A stretch of DNA of 64,000 nt from assembly GCF_900104175.1 (NCBI RefSeq), contig NZ_FNIX01000003.1, positions 1 through 64,000 on the forward strand, written 5' to 3'. Both the position numbers and the translations under genes were made by a program. This DNA comes from Lentzea jiangxiensis (GTDB lineage: Bacteria > Actinomycetota > Actinomycetes > Mycobacteriales > Pseudonocardiaceae). Under the pieces are notes generated by a model, which saw nothing but the letters and a program-made list of their open reading frames with translations, searched no databases and was not told the origin of the DNA. Shown piece after piece: positions 24,897 to 34,600 of this stretch (within the stretch, counting starts at the first letter, position 1; each line of letters opens with the position of its first letter).

Positions 24897-26312
24897 CTAC
24901 AGGCCGCTCGCCCGGTCGATCACCGCGCGGCCGGCGCGCAGCACGGCGGTCAGCTCCTCCAGTGCGGTGCGCAGCGCCCGGTCGGGCAGGTGCCCGTGCC
25001 CGAGGACCAGCGCGTTGCCCGCCGGGCGTCCGGGCAGGTGGAACGACGCCAGCGTGGGCACCGCCACGCCGCGCAGGGTCAGCTCGGCGTGCACCTGCTC
25101 GGCGCGGACGTGGTCGGGCAGGTGCACCACGGTCACGCCCGGCGTGCCCGGCGCCGCGAGGCGGACGGCGGGCCGCAGAGGAGCGAGCGCGGCCCGCACC
25201 AGGGCGTCCTTCCGCTCGAACAGGCGCCCCAGCTGGCGCAGGCGACGCGTGACGTGCCCTCCGGCCAGCAGGTGGGCCATGGCGGACTGGGCCACGGCGG
25301 ACGGCTGGTCGTTGCCCCGGCACACGCTCCACGTCACGTCGCTGAGCAGGCTGCGGTGCATCAGCACGTAACCGACGCGCAGCGACGGGGCGAACACGGT
25401 GCGGAAGTCGCCGACCGCCACGACACGGGTGCCGGCCAGCTGCAGCAGCCGGGGCAACGGCGCGGCGGAGGGCACGATGTGGTCCTGCGCCACCGCCACC
25501 AGGTAGCCGTTCTCACGCCGGGCCCAGTCGGCCAGCTGACGGCGGCGAAGTGCGGGCATGACGGTGCCGGACGGCGCCTGCCCGTCGGGTGAGACCACCA
25601 CGGCCGTGCAGGACGGTGGCACCACACCGCTCCACAGACCGTCCCGGTTCGCGGGCAGCGCCACGGCCGTGGCCCCGGCGTTCTCGACCGCCTGCCCCAG
25701 CACCTGCGGGGCCGGGTCCTGCACGGCGACGCGCCGGCCACGGGCTCCCAGGGCGGTCAGCACGTGCATCACCCCTTGGGGCGCACCGGTGGTGATCAGC
25801 ACCTCGTGGTCCTCCGAGACGAGGCCGCGGGTGCGGCGCAGGTGCTCGGTGACCGCCTGGCGCAGCTCCGGCAGACCGCCGCGGGGCAGGTCGCAGGTCA
25901 GCGGGGGCTGGAAGCTCGCGTGCCGCCACGCCGCACGCCACGCGGCCAGCGGGAAACCGTCGCGGGTCGCCTGACCGGGGGTGCAGTCGATCAGCTCGCA
26001 GCGAGATGCCGTCGCCGGTAGCGCGCGGACGGCCGCCGGCCGGTCCGCCGGGCGACCGGCGACGTAGGTGCCGGAACCCCGGCGGCTCTCCAGGTAGCCG
26101 CGGGAGTACAGGACCTCGTAGGCGGCGAGTGCGACACCGCGCGAAACGTCCAGCCGCTCGGCGAGCGTCCGCGTGGACGGCAGCCGGCGGCCGTGGGCCA
26201 GCTGCCCCCGGTCGACAGCCGTGGCCAGCTGCTCCGCCAGTTGTTCCTGCAGCGGACGGCGGGCTCGTCGGTCCAGGCTGATCGGAATCGTCAAGCTCTC
26301 CGGGTCGCGCAT
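24897..26312 (-). CDS. MocR/PdxR-type GntR regulator without the PLP lysine
   Basis: 471-residue fusion of a GntR winged helix (about residues 1-85; LPSTRTLAERLDVSRGVALA) and an aminotransferase-like domain (about 110-460; ITTGAPQGVMHVLTALG). In active MocR proteins a conserved Lys in an SxSKxxxPxLRxGY block binds PLP. Here the block reads VGDFRTVFAPSLRVGY and the lysine is Arg304. The upstream DDYDSEFR-like motif is also lost (VAQDHIVPSA). The protein therefore probably cannot form the Schiff base and may sense another ligand or none. Its first 22 bases overlap the end of the small DUF4242-like gene upstream. Targets could include neighbouring genes. Confidence 0.82.
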   Translation of the reverse strand: MRDPESLTIPISLDRRARRPLQEQLAEQLATAVDRGQLAHGRRLPSTRTLAERLDVSRGVALAAYEVLYSRGYLESRRGSGTYVAGRPADRPAAVRALPATASRCELIDCTPGQATRDGFPLAAWRAAWRHASFQPPLTCDLPRGGLPELRQAVTEHLRRTRGLVSEDHEVLITTGAPQGVMHVLTALGARGRRVAVQDPAPQVLGQAVENAGATAVALPANRDGLWSGVVPPSCTAVVVSPDGQAPSGTVMPALRRRQLADWARRENGYLVAVAQDHIVPSAAPLPRLLQLAGTRVVAVGDFRTVFAPSLRVGYVLMHRSLLSDVTWSVCRGNDQPSAVAQSAMAHLLAGGHVTRRLRQLGRLFERKDALVRAALAPLRPAVRLAAPGTPGVTVVHLPDHVRAEQVHAELTLRGVAVPTLASFHLPGRPAGNALVLGHGHLPDRALRTALEELTAVLRAGRAVIDRASGL

Positions 26313-26611
26313 TGTTCCCCCTGTCGTGCGAACGCCGCCTCAACGACGTCCGGACCGACCCTCGTGGCCTCGACGATCCGTTCGAAGGGCACCCCTGCCC
26401 TGCGGAAGGTGCGGCCCAGGTGGTCCGGCGTGCCGTCGCTGAAGAGGCAGAAATAGGTGTCGTCACCCGGTATGGCCAGGCAACAGACGAACGCCGCGGT
26501 CCCCCTGCTCGCGGCCACCACCGCTCCCATCGCGGCGGCGACCTCGTCCGCGGCCGCGCCGGGCAGGTAGCACTCCACCAGGAACAGCTGCCCGGCCGCC
26601 TCCGTCGTCAT
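26291..26611 (-). CDS. DUF4242/SCO4226-like small protein
   Basis: 106-residue protein resembling the ferredoxin-like DUF4242 family, which includes the nickel-binding SCO4226. Family features are the opening LFLVECYLPGA, the central strand CCLAIPGDDTYFCLFSDG and the helix FRRAGVPFERIVEATRV. Cysteines in CYLP, VCCL and FCLF could bind a metal. ATG 26611 is used. The gene overlaps the start of the MocR-like regulator by 22 bases, so the two are probably co-expressed, and the small protein might be a partner or ligand sensor. Moderate family confidence. Confidence 0.6.
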   Translation of the reverse strand: MTTEAAGQLFLVECYLPGAAADEVAAAMGAVVAASRGTAAFVCCLAIPGDDTYFCLFSDGTPDHLGRTFRRAGVPFERIVEATRVGPDVVEAAFARQGEQCATRRA

Positions 26612-26726
26612 GCGTCCAAGCCTGCGGCGAAGACACCCCCGACGAATCAGGGAACGACCCCACAGTTGGTGCCTGTGCCGAGGTCCACGTGCGCGACTCC
26701 CGTCGAACGGGACTCCGGCACAGGCC

Positions 26727-29489
26727 CTAGTGCCGCGACTCCCTCAGGAACTCGAGCCGGCTCAGCTCGCGGCGCGAGCGCACGCCGGTCTTGCGGTAGA
26801 TCCGGCTCAGGTGGGCCTCGATGGTCTTCGTCGTCACGTACGCCGCCGCGGCCACCTCGCGGTTGCTCAGCCCGCCCGCCACGAGCCGGGCGACGTGCAG
26901 CTCCGTCGCGGTGAGGCCGTGCTCGTCGTCGCGGCGCAGTCCCAGCCTGCCCAGCTCGGTGTCGGCCTCGCCCACCCAGCGGGGCGCACCCAGCCGGTCG
27001 AACTCGTGCCTGGCGGCCAGCAGCGCCTCGCGCGCGGTCAGCTTCTCCTTGCGCCGCCTGAGCACCCGGCCGCGCACCAGGTCGGTGCGGGCCTGCTCGA
27101 AGGGCATCGGCAGGTCCGGCGCGGAGTCCAGCGCCGCCTGCGCTCCCGCCAGATCGCCGCGTGCCATCCGCACCAGCGCGGCCGACCGGGCCGCCACGGC
27201 GGTGATCCAGGGCCGCGGCGCGCGGTCACGGCGGAGCTCCAGGTCCGCGAGCAGCGCCCCGGCCTCGGCGACCAGGCCCAGTTCCGCGGTCACCTCGATC
27301 AGGTCGCCGTACAGCGAGCTGAGCGGGAAGTCCCCCAGCCCGACGGCCGCGCAGACCTCCAGCGCGGCCGTCAGGTGCGCTCTGGCCGTCTCCGGCTCGT
27401 TGCGGGACAGCTCGGTGAAGCCGAGCACCGCGCGCAGGTGCACGGTGACCCAGGAGTCGTCCAGCTCGGTGGCGATGCGCAGTCCTTCCGCCGCCGCCTC
27501 CCTGGCCGCGTCGTGGTCCCCGCGGTGGGCGTCCACCAGGGCACGGGTGTAGAGGGAGTAGCCGATCCACGGCCGCTGCCCGGTCTGTTCGGCGGCGTCG
27601 ACGGCCTCCGCGGCCTCCGCGGCTGCCAGGGACCAGTCACCGAGCCACACGTCCAGCTCGGCCAGGTGGACCAGCTCGTGCACGGCGACCGCCTCCTCGC
27701 CGCGTTCGAGCAAGGCCTCGCGCGATCGCGCGAACTCCTGACGCCCTCGCACCGGGTCGGTGTACTTGGTGATGACGCGCAGCAGGCTGCGCGCCGACCG
27801 TGCGTCACGGGACTGCCCGGTCGGCGAGACCAGCGCCGCGGCACGCCGCAGGTACTCGTCGTGCAGCCCCTCACCGGCCAGCAGCTGGTAGTAGGCGCTT
27901 CCGGCCAGGACGCACGCCACGAGGTCGTCGGGCGCCGCACCCTCGTGACCGGTGATCGCCTCCAGCGCCTGGCGCGTGTTGCGGTTGCGCTCGGCGGTGT
28001 CGTTCTGGCAGAACAGCGACCGGCGCAGGTAGGTCGTCGCGCGCAGCACCGGGTCGTCACCCGCGCAGGCCAGCGCCTCGTCGCTCAGCGCGGTCGCCTC
28101 GACCGGCCCGTCCCCGAAGAACACCACGACCGCCAGCTCCAGCAGCGCCGCCGCGCGTTCCGGTCCGGCGGGCAGCTCGGCGACGGCGGCCTCGAACAGC
28201 TCGCGGGCCCGTGGCGCGTCACCGGCGGAGAACAGGCACTGCCCGGCGGGAACGAGCAGCCCGGCCCTGCGCACCGGGTCGGCGACGTGGCCGGCCGCCA
28301 GTTCCCACAGCCTGGCGGCGTTCTCGGGCGCACCGCGCTGCCGGGCGATGTGCGCGGCCTCGTCCAGCGCGTCGGCCACCTCGGGCGCCGGGCCGCCGGC
28401 ACCGATGGCCAGGTGGAGCGCGCGGGTCTCGGGGTCGGCCAGCACAGCGGCCAGACGCCGGTGCACCTGTCGTCGACGACCGCTCGGTGCGGCCGAGTAG
28501 ACCGCCGAGCGCAGCAGCGGGTGGGTGAAGCGAACAGCTCCAGCCGAGACCTCGACCACGCCGTGGTCCTCGGCGTCGGCCAGCGCTTCGTGGGCTGCCT
28601 CGGTGTCACCCATGGCCGCGGCGAGGAGGTCCACGGTCGGCTGCGCCAGCGCCGAGGCGTAGAGCAGGGCGTCCCGGCTGCGGACGGGCAGCGCGACCAC
28701 CCGGCCGGTGAGCAGCTCGCTCAGCGCGCGGGGCGCCGGCAACGGCAGTCCCGGCGCGCCGCCGTCGCGGTCCAGCACACCGGCGAGCTCCAGCGCGTAG
28801 AACGGGTTGCCGCCGCAGGCCCGCTGCAGACGGATGAGCGTGGGACGCGGCAGCGGCAAGCCGACCGCCGAGCGCACCAGCCGGTGCAGGGCACCGATGC
28901 TCAGTCCGCTCAGGCGCAGGTGCACCAGGTGGTCCTGCTCCGCCAGCCCTGGCGGCGTGTGGTCGCCGGCCTCGTCGCGGACGGACATCACGACCGCCAC
29001 GCGCTCGTCGGCGAGGCGGCGCACCACGTACTCCAGCACCCGGCCGCTGGACTCGTCCAGCCACTGCGCGTCGTCCACGGCCAGCACGAGGGGCGCGTCC
29101 GCGGCCAGCGAGCGGATGACGTTGAGCGTCGCCAGGCACACCGCACGCGGGTCACCCGCGCCGTCGTCGGCGTTGCGGCGGAGCAACGCCACCTCCAACG
29201 CGGTCCGTTGCGGCCCCGGCAGATGGGCGAGAGCGTCGTCCGGCACGCGGTCGAAGAGGTCGACCAAACCGCCGAAGGCGAGCCGTGCCTCGGACTCCAC
29301 CGGGCGGCAGGACAGGACGGTGTAGCCGCGGCCGGCGGCGTCGGCCAGCACCCGCTCCCACAGCACGCTCTTGCCGATGCCCGGCTCGCCGGACAGCAGC
29401 AACCGGGCGGTGCGCTCCTCCGCCCGTGTGAGGACATCGGCCGCCGCGGCGAGTTCGCGCTCACGCCCGATCAGCTGCGAACCGGCCAC
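26727..29489 (-). CDS. Large ATP-binding LuxR (LAL) regulator
   Basis: 920-residue regulator of the LAL type, often found as pathway-specific activators in actinomycetes. It carries an intact Walker A (SGEPGIGKS, Lys40), Walker B LVLAVDDAQWLD, a long TPR-like helical middle (about residues 380-830) and a C-terminal LuxR HTH (LTATELHVARLVAGGLSNRE, then TTKTIEAHLSRIYRKTGV). GTG 29489 is chosen because a GGGGGAG ribosome site immediately precedes it. It is divergent from the secreted HExxH protein and 115 bases downstream lies the DUF4242-like gene. It may control the Tat cassette, the secreted protein or both; no evidence separates these. Confidence 0.88.
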   Translation of the reverse strand: MAGSQLIGRERELAAAADVLTRAEERTARLLLSGEPGIGKSVLWERVLADAAGRGYTVLSCRPVESEARLAFGGLVDLFDRVPDDALAHLPGPQRTALEVALLRRNADDGAGDPRAVCLATLNVIRSLAADAPLVLAVDDAQWLDESSGRVLEYVVRRLADERVAVVMSVRDEAGDHTPPGLAEQDHLVHLRLSGLSIGALHRLVRSAVGLPLPRPTLIRLQRACGGNPFYALELAGVLDRDGGAPGLPLPAPRALSELLTGRVVALPVRSRDALLYASALAQPTVDLLAAAMGDTEAAHEALADAEDHGVVEVSAGAVRFTHPLLRSAVYSAAPSGRRRQVHRRLAAVLADPETRALHLAIGAGGPAPEVADALDEAAHIARQRGAPENAARLWELAAGHVADPVRRAGLLVPAGQCLFSAGDAPRARELFEAAVAELPAGPERAAALLELAVVVFFGDGPVEATALSDEALACAGDDPVLRATTYLRRSLFCQNDTAERNRNTRQALEAITGHEGAAPDDLVACVLAGSAYYQLLAGEGLHDEYLRRAAALVSPTGQSRDARSARSLLRVITKYTDPVRGRQEFARSREALLERGEEAVAVHELVHLAELDVWLGDWSLAAAEAAEAVDAAEQTGQRPWIGYSLYTRALVDAHRGDHDAAREAAAEGLRIATELDDSWVTVHLRAVLGFTELSRNEPETARAHLTAALEVCAAVGLGDFPLSSLYGDLIEVTAELGLVAEAGALLADLELRRDRAPRPWITAVAARSAALVRMARGDLAGAQAALDSAPDLPMPFEQARTDLVRGRVLRRRKEKLTAREALLAARHEFDRLGAPRWVGEADTELGRLGLRRDDEHGLTATELHVARLVAGGLSNREVAAAAYVTTKTIEAHLSRIYRKTGVRSRRELSRLEFLRESRH

Positions 29490-29767
29490 ACTCCCCCTTC
29501 CGCTGATCGCAACGGTAGTGGGCGGCGGTGGTCTCCCGCGCGGATTTTCGCCACGATCCACCGTCAGGTCGCGGTGCGGACTGCGCCGATCGGCGGGACA
29601 TCCCTTGGGCCGCACGGACATCTCCGTCCACTGTGGCCGGTCATCCCGGCGGCCCGGTGCCGGAGTGGTCCACCCCGTCCTCCCCGGTAGTGGCTCTGGG
29701 GGAATTCACACCGCGCCGCAATCGTGGTCCCACAAGCCTTTCCGAACTTCCGAGAAGGTAGTGAGCG

Positions 29768-32191
29768 ATGTCCAGATCGAAGGCGCGTGCCTGGTGGGCG
29801 ACCGCACTGGTCGCACTCACCGCGAGCAGCCTGATCACGGCTCTGCCCGCCGGGGCGCGAGCCGCGGAGGGGCCGCAGGCGTGCACGCTGAGACCCAACC
29901 CGCACGTCACCACCCTGAACCCGTGGGGCAGCTGCGTCTCCGTCTCGGCGGAGCTGGCCGCCCTGCCGGCCGTGGGCGAGTCCGCGCAGCTGACCGTGGA
30001 GGTCACCGCCCAGTTCGCCCGGCCCGACGTGCGCGTCGAGGTGGACCTGCCCGCCGGGCTCGAATGGGAGCAGGTGCCTGCCGGGCTCGGCACCCGCCAG
30101 GTGGCCGCGGCCACTCCCACCGACCGCGGCGGGGTGCGCCGCGCCGAGGGCGCCACCGCGCTGGCCGCGGGCGGCACCAAGCGCTTCACCGGCCGGGTCC
30201 GGGCCACCACCGCCGGTCCCGCCGACATCGCGGTGCGCGCGGTGGCCGCCGGTGACGAGCACTCGGCCGATCCCTCCGACCACGTCTACCTCACCGTCGC
30301 CGGCCGCGGCGGCAGGTCCACCCCCGGCATGGCGGGTTCCGCCCACTCCGCCGCCGCCCCGGTGAAGGTCACCGCCGGCCGCGTGGCGCCGCAGTTGACC
30401 CACCGGCCCGCCGCTGCCGCCACCGCGCCCGTCAGGACCACCGCCCAGCGCGAGGAGACCACCGCCCTCGCCGGAACGGCCTGCGTCACCGGTGGCTGGG
30501 CCTACACCGACAGCACCTTCGCGGTCCGCAGTTCTCCCAACTACGGCGTGCAGGTGTGGGACCGCGACACCGCCGACGGCCACGACCTGCTCGGTGTGGT
30601 CGCCACCGACAGCGGGGGCAACTACACCGTCTGCTTCGACAACACCGACGCCGACGGCGGCATCATCGACGGCGGCCAGGACGTCTACGTCCGGTTCCTC
30701 GCCGAGAACAACATGTGGCGGGTGCAGGACCTCAGCGGCAACCTGTACTCCTACGACAGCACCGTCGTGTCCAACCTGGCCGCGGGCGCCACGCACAACT
30801 ACGGCCAGCTCCAGCCCACGGACCCGCTGCACTGGCTCGGCGTGCAGGCCTTCGACGCGGTCAACGACCTGTGGTACTGGAAGCCGGGCGACTGCTGGGA
30901 CGACCTCGACGTCGGTTCCTGCCGGCAGATGGTCGTCAACTGGCGCTGGGACTCGGCCGTCGGGCCCCACTACGACCCGAACGAGAACGTCCGCCAGGTC
31001 TTCCTGCCTGCCAGCTCCCCCATCTCCCGCGACACCACCGTGCACGAGGCCACCCACTGGGTGATGGACGACGTCTACGAGTTCAGCCCGGTGCCCGGCG
31101 CCGGCGGCTGGCACCAGGTCCACACGCAGTCCACGGCGGGCCTGGCCTGGGTCGAGGGCTTCGCCGAGTGGACCCCGACGCAGGTGTACAACGACCCGGT
31201 CTGGAACTGGGCGGACGGCAAGACCATCGACCTGGAGAGCGCGACCTGGGGATCCACCTGGGCCAACCCCCCGCTGGGAACCTTCCCCTGGCAGGACGGC
31301 GAAACCGTGGAGGGCCGCGTCGCCGGCGCGCTGATCGACCTGTCGGACGCCACCAACGAGGCCCCTTGGGACCGGCTGAGCGATGGCGGCCGCACCCCCG
31401 GTCACATCTGGACGACCTTCCTCCTCCACAAGTCCAACACCTTCGCCGAGTTCTGGGGCCACCGCACCGCCGACGGCTTCAACACCGCGCTCACCAACGG
31501 CCTGGCCTCGCTCTACCAGAACACCATCGACTTCACCTTCCGCGACCCGCTGGCCGGCAACACCCCGGTGTCGCGGCCGACCCCACCCGCGACCTCGCAC
31601 AACTTCTCCTACAACACCGTCAACAACTCGTGGTCCGTGGTGGCCCTGCGCCCGCCCGCCGGTGCCGACTACAACCTGCGCGTGTACGACGACAAGGCGC
31701 AGACCATCCAGAAGGGTTCCAGCGTGGTCGCCGGCGTGACGGACTTCGTCGCGGTGAACTCCAACACGGGGAAAACGCCTCTCGGCGACTTCTACCCGAA
31801 GGTCAGCGTCGCCTCCGGTACAGGGGGCAACTACGCCTTGGAGTTGGCACAAGGCTCGACCCTGCTGCACGTGGCCAGCTCGCAGTCCGTGGCCATGACG
31901 AGCTCCAAGGTGGTGGCGGTGCGCGACACCATGCTCACCGCGGGCGTGCCGGTGACCATCAAGGTCACGCCGGGCAGCGCGTCCCAGGACGCCGAGCTGT
32001 TCATCGTCGGTTCGGTGGACGGCTCGTCCTCCACCTACGTCAGGAGCCGCGCGACCGCCTCGGCCGGTGCCACGGCCGGCGGCCCCGGCGCGGTGGAGAC
32101 CATCACCTTCACCCCGGCCGTCAGCGGCTGGCACGGCGTGGTCCTGATCAACAAGGCCGGCAGCGGAACCTACACCCTCCAGCGCCTCTGA
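29768..32191 (+). CDS. Secreted putative zinc metallopeptidase
   Basis: 807-residue exported protein. A Sec signal (about residues 1-32, ending GARAAEG) is followed by a beta-rich N-terminal region and a Pro/Ala-rich linker (about 185-235). A central domain contains TVHEATHW, an HExxH zinc motif with His426, Glu427 and His430, and WVEGFAEW (Glu463, Glu467), which is well placed to give the third ligand as in gluzincins. Two beta domains follow (about 600-807), like C-terminal pre-peptidase modules. I do not place it in a named peptidase family. AGAAGG-like ribosome site before ATG 29768. It ends at a strong terminator. Confidence 0.7.
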   Translation: MSRSKARAWWATALVALTASSLITALPAGARAAEGPQACTLRPNPHVTTLNPWGSCVSVSAELAALPAVGESAQLTVEVTAQFARPDVRVEVDLPAGLEWEQVPAGLGTRQVAAATPTDRGGVRRAEGATALAAGGTKRFTGRVRATTAGPADIAVRAVAAGDEHSADPSDHVYLTVAGRGGRSTPGMAGSAHSAAAPVKVTAGRVAPQLTHRPAAAATAPVRTTAQREETTALAGTACVTGGWAYTDSTFAVRSSPNYGVQVWDRDTADGHDLLGVVATDSGGNYTVCFDNTDADGGIIDGGQDVYVRFLAENNMWRVQDLSGNLYSYDSTVVSNLAAGATHNYGQLQPTDPLHWLGVQAFDAVNDLWYWKPGDCWDDLDVGSCRQMVVNWRWDSAVGPHYDPNENVRQVFLPASSPISRDTTVHEATHWVMDDVYEFSPVPGAGGWHQVHTQSTAGLAWVEGFAEWTPTQVYNDPVWNWADGKTIDLESATWGSTWANPPLGTFPWQDGETVEGRVAGALIDLSDATNEAPWDRLSDGGRTPGHIWTTFLLHKSNTFAEFWGHRTADGFNTALTNGLASLYQNTIDFTFRDPLAGNTPVSRPTPPATSHNFSYNTVNNSWSVVALRPPAGADYNLRVYDDKAQTIQKGSSVVAGVTDFVAVNSNTGKTPLGDFYPKVSVASGTGGNYALELAQGSTLLHVASSQSVAMTSSKVVAVRDTMLTAGVPVTIKVTPGSASQDAELFIVGSVDGSSSTYVRSRATASAGATAGGPGAVETITFTPAVSGWHGVVLINKAGSGTYTLQRL

Positions 32192-32203
32192 CCCATCCCT
32201 CGA

Positions 32204-32239
32204 CGAGCCGGGTCGCCCCGCGCGGGGCGACCCGGCTCG
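32204..32239. terminator. Bidirectional terminator, 16-bp stem
   Basis: CGAGCCGGGTCGCCCC (32204-32219) pairs perfectly with 32224-32239 around a GCGC tetraloop, between the convergent peptidase-like and EmrB-type exporter genes. Confidence 0.8.
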
Positions 32240-32290
32240 CGCCGTCGGGTCCTGCCCTCGGCGCAGACGAGCGGTCACGGAGACGAGCGG

Positions 32291-33724
32291 TCAGACGTTC
32301 GCCGGTTCGCGCTCGCCGTCCGCCGTGACGGTGCGGCGACCGCGCAACGTACCGCCCGCGACGAGCGCGCCGACGACGGCGACTCCCGCGGCACCGACGA
32401 AGGCGGCGGAAACGCCGGTGGTCAACGCCTCGGGGTCACCGAGCTGACCGGCGCCGTAGGAGGCCGCCAGGGCGGTCATGGCGGCGAGGCCGAGGGCGGA
32501 CCCGATCTGGTAGCTGGTGTTGACGATGCCCGACGCGAGGCCGCCCTCCTCCGGGCGAGCGCTCGAGATCGCCGTGCCCAGCGACGGGATGAACGCGAGC
32601 GCCATGCCCGTGGCAGCCACCAGCGAGGCGGGCAGGACGTCCACCCAGTAGTTGCCGTCCGGGCGCACCAGGGCGAGCCAGCCGAGACCGGCGGCGAGCA
32701 GGACGAGGCCGGACACGACCATCGCCTTGACGCCGAACCGTGCGGTGAGCCGCGGTGCGACGACGACCATCAGCAGCATGATCGCGGTGGTCATCGGCAG
32801 CAGCGCCGAACCGCTGGCGAACGCTCCCAGGCCGAGCACCTGCTGCAGGTAGAGGTTGAGGAAGAACCACATCGGGATCCACGCGCCGCCGAGCAGCAGC
32901 TGCGCGATGTTCGCCGCACCGAGCTGGGACGTGCGGAAGATGCCCAGTCGCACCAGCGGAGCCTTCCGCTTGGCCTGGACGAGCAGGAAGGTGCCCAGCA
33001 GCAGCACGGCCGCGATCAGGGCGACCACGGTCTCCGTGGAGGCCCATCCGGCTTCGGGAGCACGCACGATCGCGTAGACCGCCACCGCCAGCCCGGCTGT
33101 CACGGTGACAGCGCCGAACAGGTCGGTCGAGCCGCGCTGCGCGGTGCCGGCGGGCATCAGGGCAGGGATCGCGATCAGGGCGATGATCGCGATCGGCACG
33201 TTGATGTAGAACACCCACGGCCAGCTGAGGTACTCGGTGATCACACCGCCGAGGAAGACACCTGCGGTGCCACCGGCGGGAGCGGCCGCTCCGTAGATCG
33301 CCAGCGCCTTGCCGAGCTGCTTCTGCTCGCCACCGAAGAGCATCATCAGCAACGTCAGCGCGGACGGCGCGATGAGTGCGGCGCCGGCGCCCTGCACGGC
33401 GCGACCGGCGAGCTCGAGCCAGATGGAGCCCGCCGCACCCGCGGCCACGGAGCCCACCAGCAACACCAGCCAGCCGGCGGCGAACACGCGGCGGGCTCCG
33501 AGGAGGTCCGACAGCCGGCCACCGAGCAGCAGCAGTCCGCCGAACGCGACCACGTAGGCGTTGAAGACCCAGGACAGGTCCTCCTGCGAGAACCCGAGGT
33601 CCGCCTGGATCCCCGGCAGCGCGACACCGATGATCGAGGTGTCCATGATGACCATGAACTGCGCGGCGGCGATGAGGGCCAATGCCCACCACCTGCGCCG
33701 ATCAGTCCCCTCTGATCGAGACAT
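32291..33724 (-). CDS. EmrB/QacA-type MFS drug exporter (DHA2)
   Basis: 477-residue transporter with about 14 hydrophobic segments, of the DHA2 proton antiporters. It has the family opening AAAQFMVIMDTSIIGVALPG (segment 1 Asp), LLGGRLSDLLGARRVF (motif A) and GGTAGVFLGGVITEYLSWPWVFYINVP (motif C region and loop). It probably expels a hydrophobic drug or cation. No TetR gene lies beside it. Twenty-two bases upstream of the start is a GGGGGTATAC stretch (33746-33755) that resembles half of the copper operators seen further right, so copper or general stress control is conceivable but weak. Confidence 0.9.
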   Translation of the reverse strand: MSRSEGTDRRRWWALALIAAAQFMVIMDTSIIGVALPGIQADLGFSQEDLSWVFNAYVVAFGGLLLLGGRLSDLLGARRVFAAGWLVLLVGSVAAGAAGSIWLELAGRAVQGAGAALIAPSALTLLMMLFGGEQKQLGKALAIYGAAAPAGGTAGVFLGGVITEYLSWPWVFYINVPIAIIALIAIPALMPAGTAQRGSTDLFGAVTVTAGLAVAVYAIVRAPEAGWASTETVVALIAAVLLLGTFLLVQAKRKAPLVRLGIFRTSQLGAANIAQLLLGGAWIPMWFFLNLYLQQVLGLGAFASGSALLPMTTAIMLLMVVVAPRLTARFGVKAMVVSGLVLLAAGLGWLALVRPDGNYWVDVLPASLVAATGMALAFIPSLGTAISSARPEEGGLASGIVNTSYQIGSALGLAAMTALAASYGAGQLGDPEALTTGVSAAFVGAAGVAVVGALVAGGTLRGRRTVTADGEREPANV

Positions 33725-33857
33725 TTCCTGTACTCCTTACCAGTAGGGGGTATACGACCTCCGCACGCCGGCCATGACCGGACGTGCGAGGCCCCACCCC
33801 TGCAGAACGAAGATTCGGACGAGAGGTGGCCGCGAGCACCTCGCGGCCACCGATCAC

Positions 33858-34340
33858 TCAGTGGTGGTGACCCTCGTGGCCGCCGCCGTGGTACTGGTGC
33901 ACCACGGCGTGCCCCTTGCCGCGCGAGATCAGCCACCGGTTGACCGGCACGGTGACCACGAACGCCACCGCGAGCGCGAACGCGAGGCTCCCCCAGAACA
34001 ACCAACTGGCCAGGCCGGCCTCCATCGCACCGGGCACGATCAGCATCACGCCGTTGTCGACGATCTCCATCACGGCGATCGACACGGTGTCGGCGGCGAG
34101 CGCCACACCGATCGCGGCGCGCAGCGGCAGACCGGACTCGAGCACCGGACGGATCGTCAACGCGTACCCGAAGACGAACGCGAGCGCCACGGCCAGGGCG
34201 ATCGTCGCCAGGTTCGACCAGCCCAGCGCGGTGCCGATGACCATGCCGAGCACCTCACCGATGGCGCAGCCCGTGAGGCAGTGCAGCGTCGCCGAGACGG
34301 CCAGCCTTGTCAGACCCGTTCGCCCACCGGTGTGGTTCAT
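33858..34340 (-). CDS. DUF4396 membrane protein of the copper island
   Basis: 160-residue membrane protein resembling DUF4396, a family often linked with copper-handling genes. About four hydrophobic segments carry possible metal ligands ([26 protein letters not shown]), and the tail is His-rich ([17 protein letters not shown]), suited to copper binding. ATG 34340 has GAGGAG just upstream. Two CsoR-like palindromes lie 27 and 63 bases before the start, so copper-induced expression is likely. The gene points away from the rest of the island. Transport or sequestration of copper is inferred. Confidence 0.75.
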   Translation of the reverse strand: MNHTGGRTGLTRLAVSATLHCLTGCAIGEVLGMVIGTALGWSNLATIALAVALAFVFGYALTIRPVLESGLPLRAAIGVALAADTVSIAVMEIVDNGVMLIVPGAMEAGLASWLFWGSLAFALAVAFVVTVPVNRWLISRGKGHAVVHQYHGGGHEGHHH

Positions 34341-34366
34341 CGCCTGCTCCTCGTCTTCCGACCTTG

Positions 34367-34383
34367 ATACCCCTCTGGGGTAT
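34367..34383. promoter_or_regulatory. CsoR-type operator candidate 1
   Basis: ATACCCCTCTGGGGTAT, a perfect 7-bp inverted repeat with a 3-base centre, matching the G/C-tract palindromes bound by CsoR repressors. It is 27 bases upstream of the DUF4396 gene. Confidence 0.65.
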
Positions 34384-34402
34384 GTTGCGGCCAAGCTACG
34401 CC

Positions 34403-34420
34403 TATACCCCCAGGGGGTGT
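34403..34420. promoter_or_regulatory. CsoR-type operator candidate 2
   Basis: TATACCCCCAGGGGGTGT, a near-perfect palindrome of the same class, 36 bases right of the first site. It may control both the DUF4396 gene and the rightward copper genes. Confidence 0.6.
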
Positions 34421-34600
34421 CAAGTCCTCCTCGTGGAGCAGCAGGACTGCAGACGAAATGCGCAGGAAGACGAGGTTGCCCGAATCAGGGACCTACTACC
34501 CTGAACAGGATTTGGGGCCGGTCGATCTGCTCCCCCTTGAACCAGATCACGCAGCGACCCGTAGACACCGTTGATGCGACCTACTAGGTAGGGTAGTTAT

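Noticed and set aside
33746-33755. GGGGGTATAC near the EmrB-type exporter start as a CsoR site
   Set aside because: Only one arm matches; the opposite arm is too diverged to call a palindrome.
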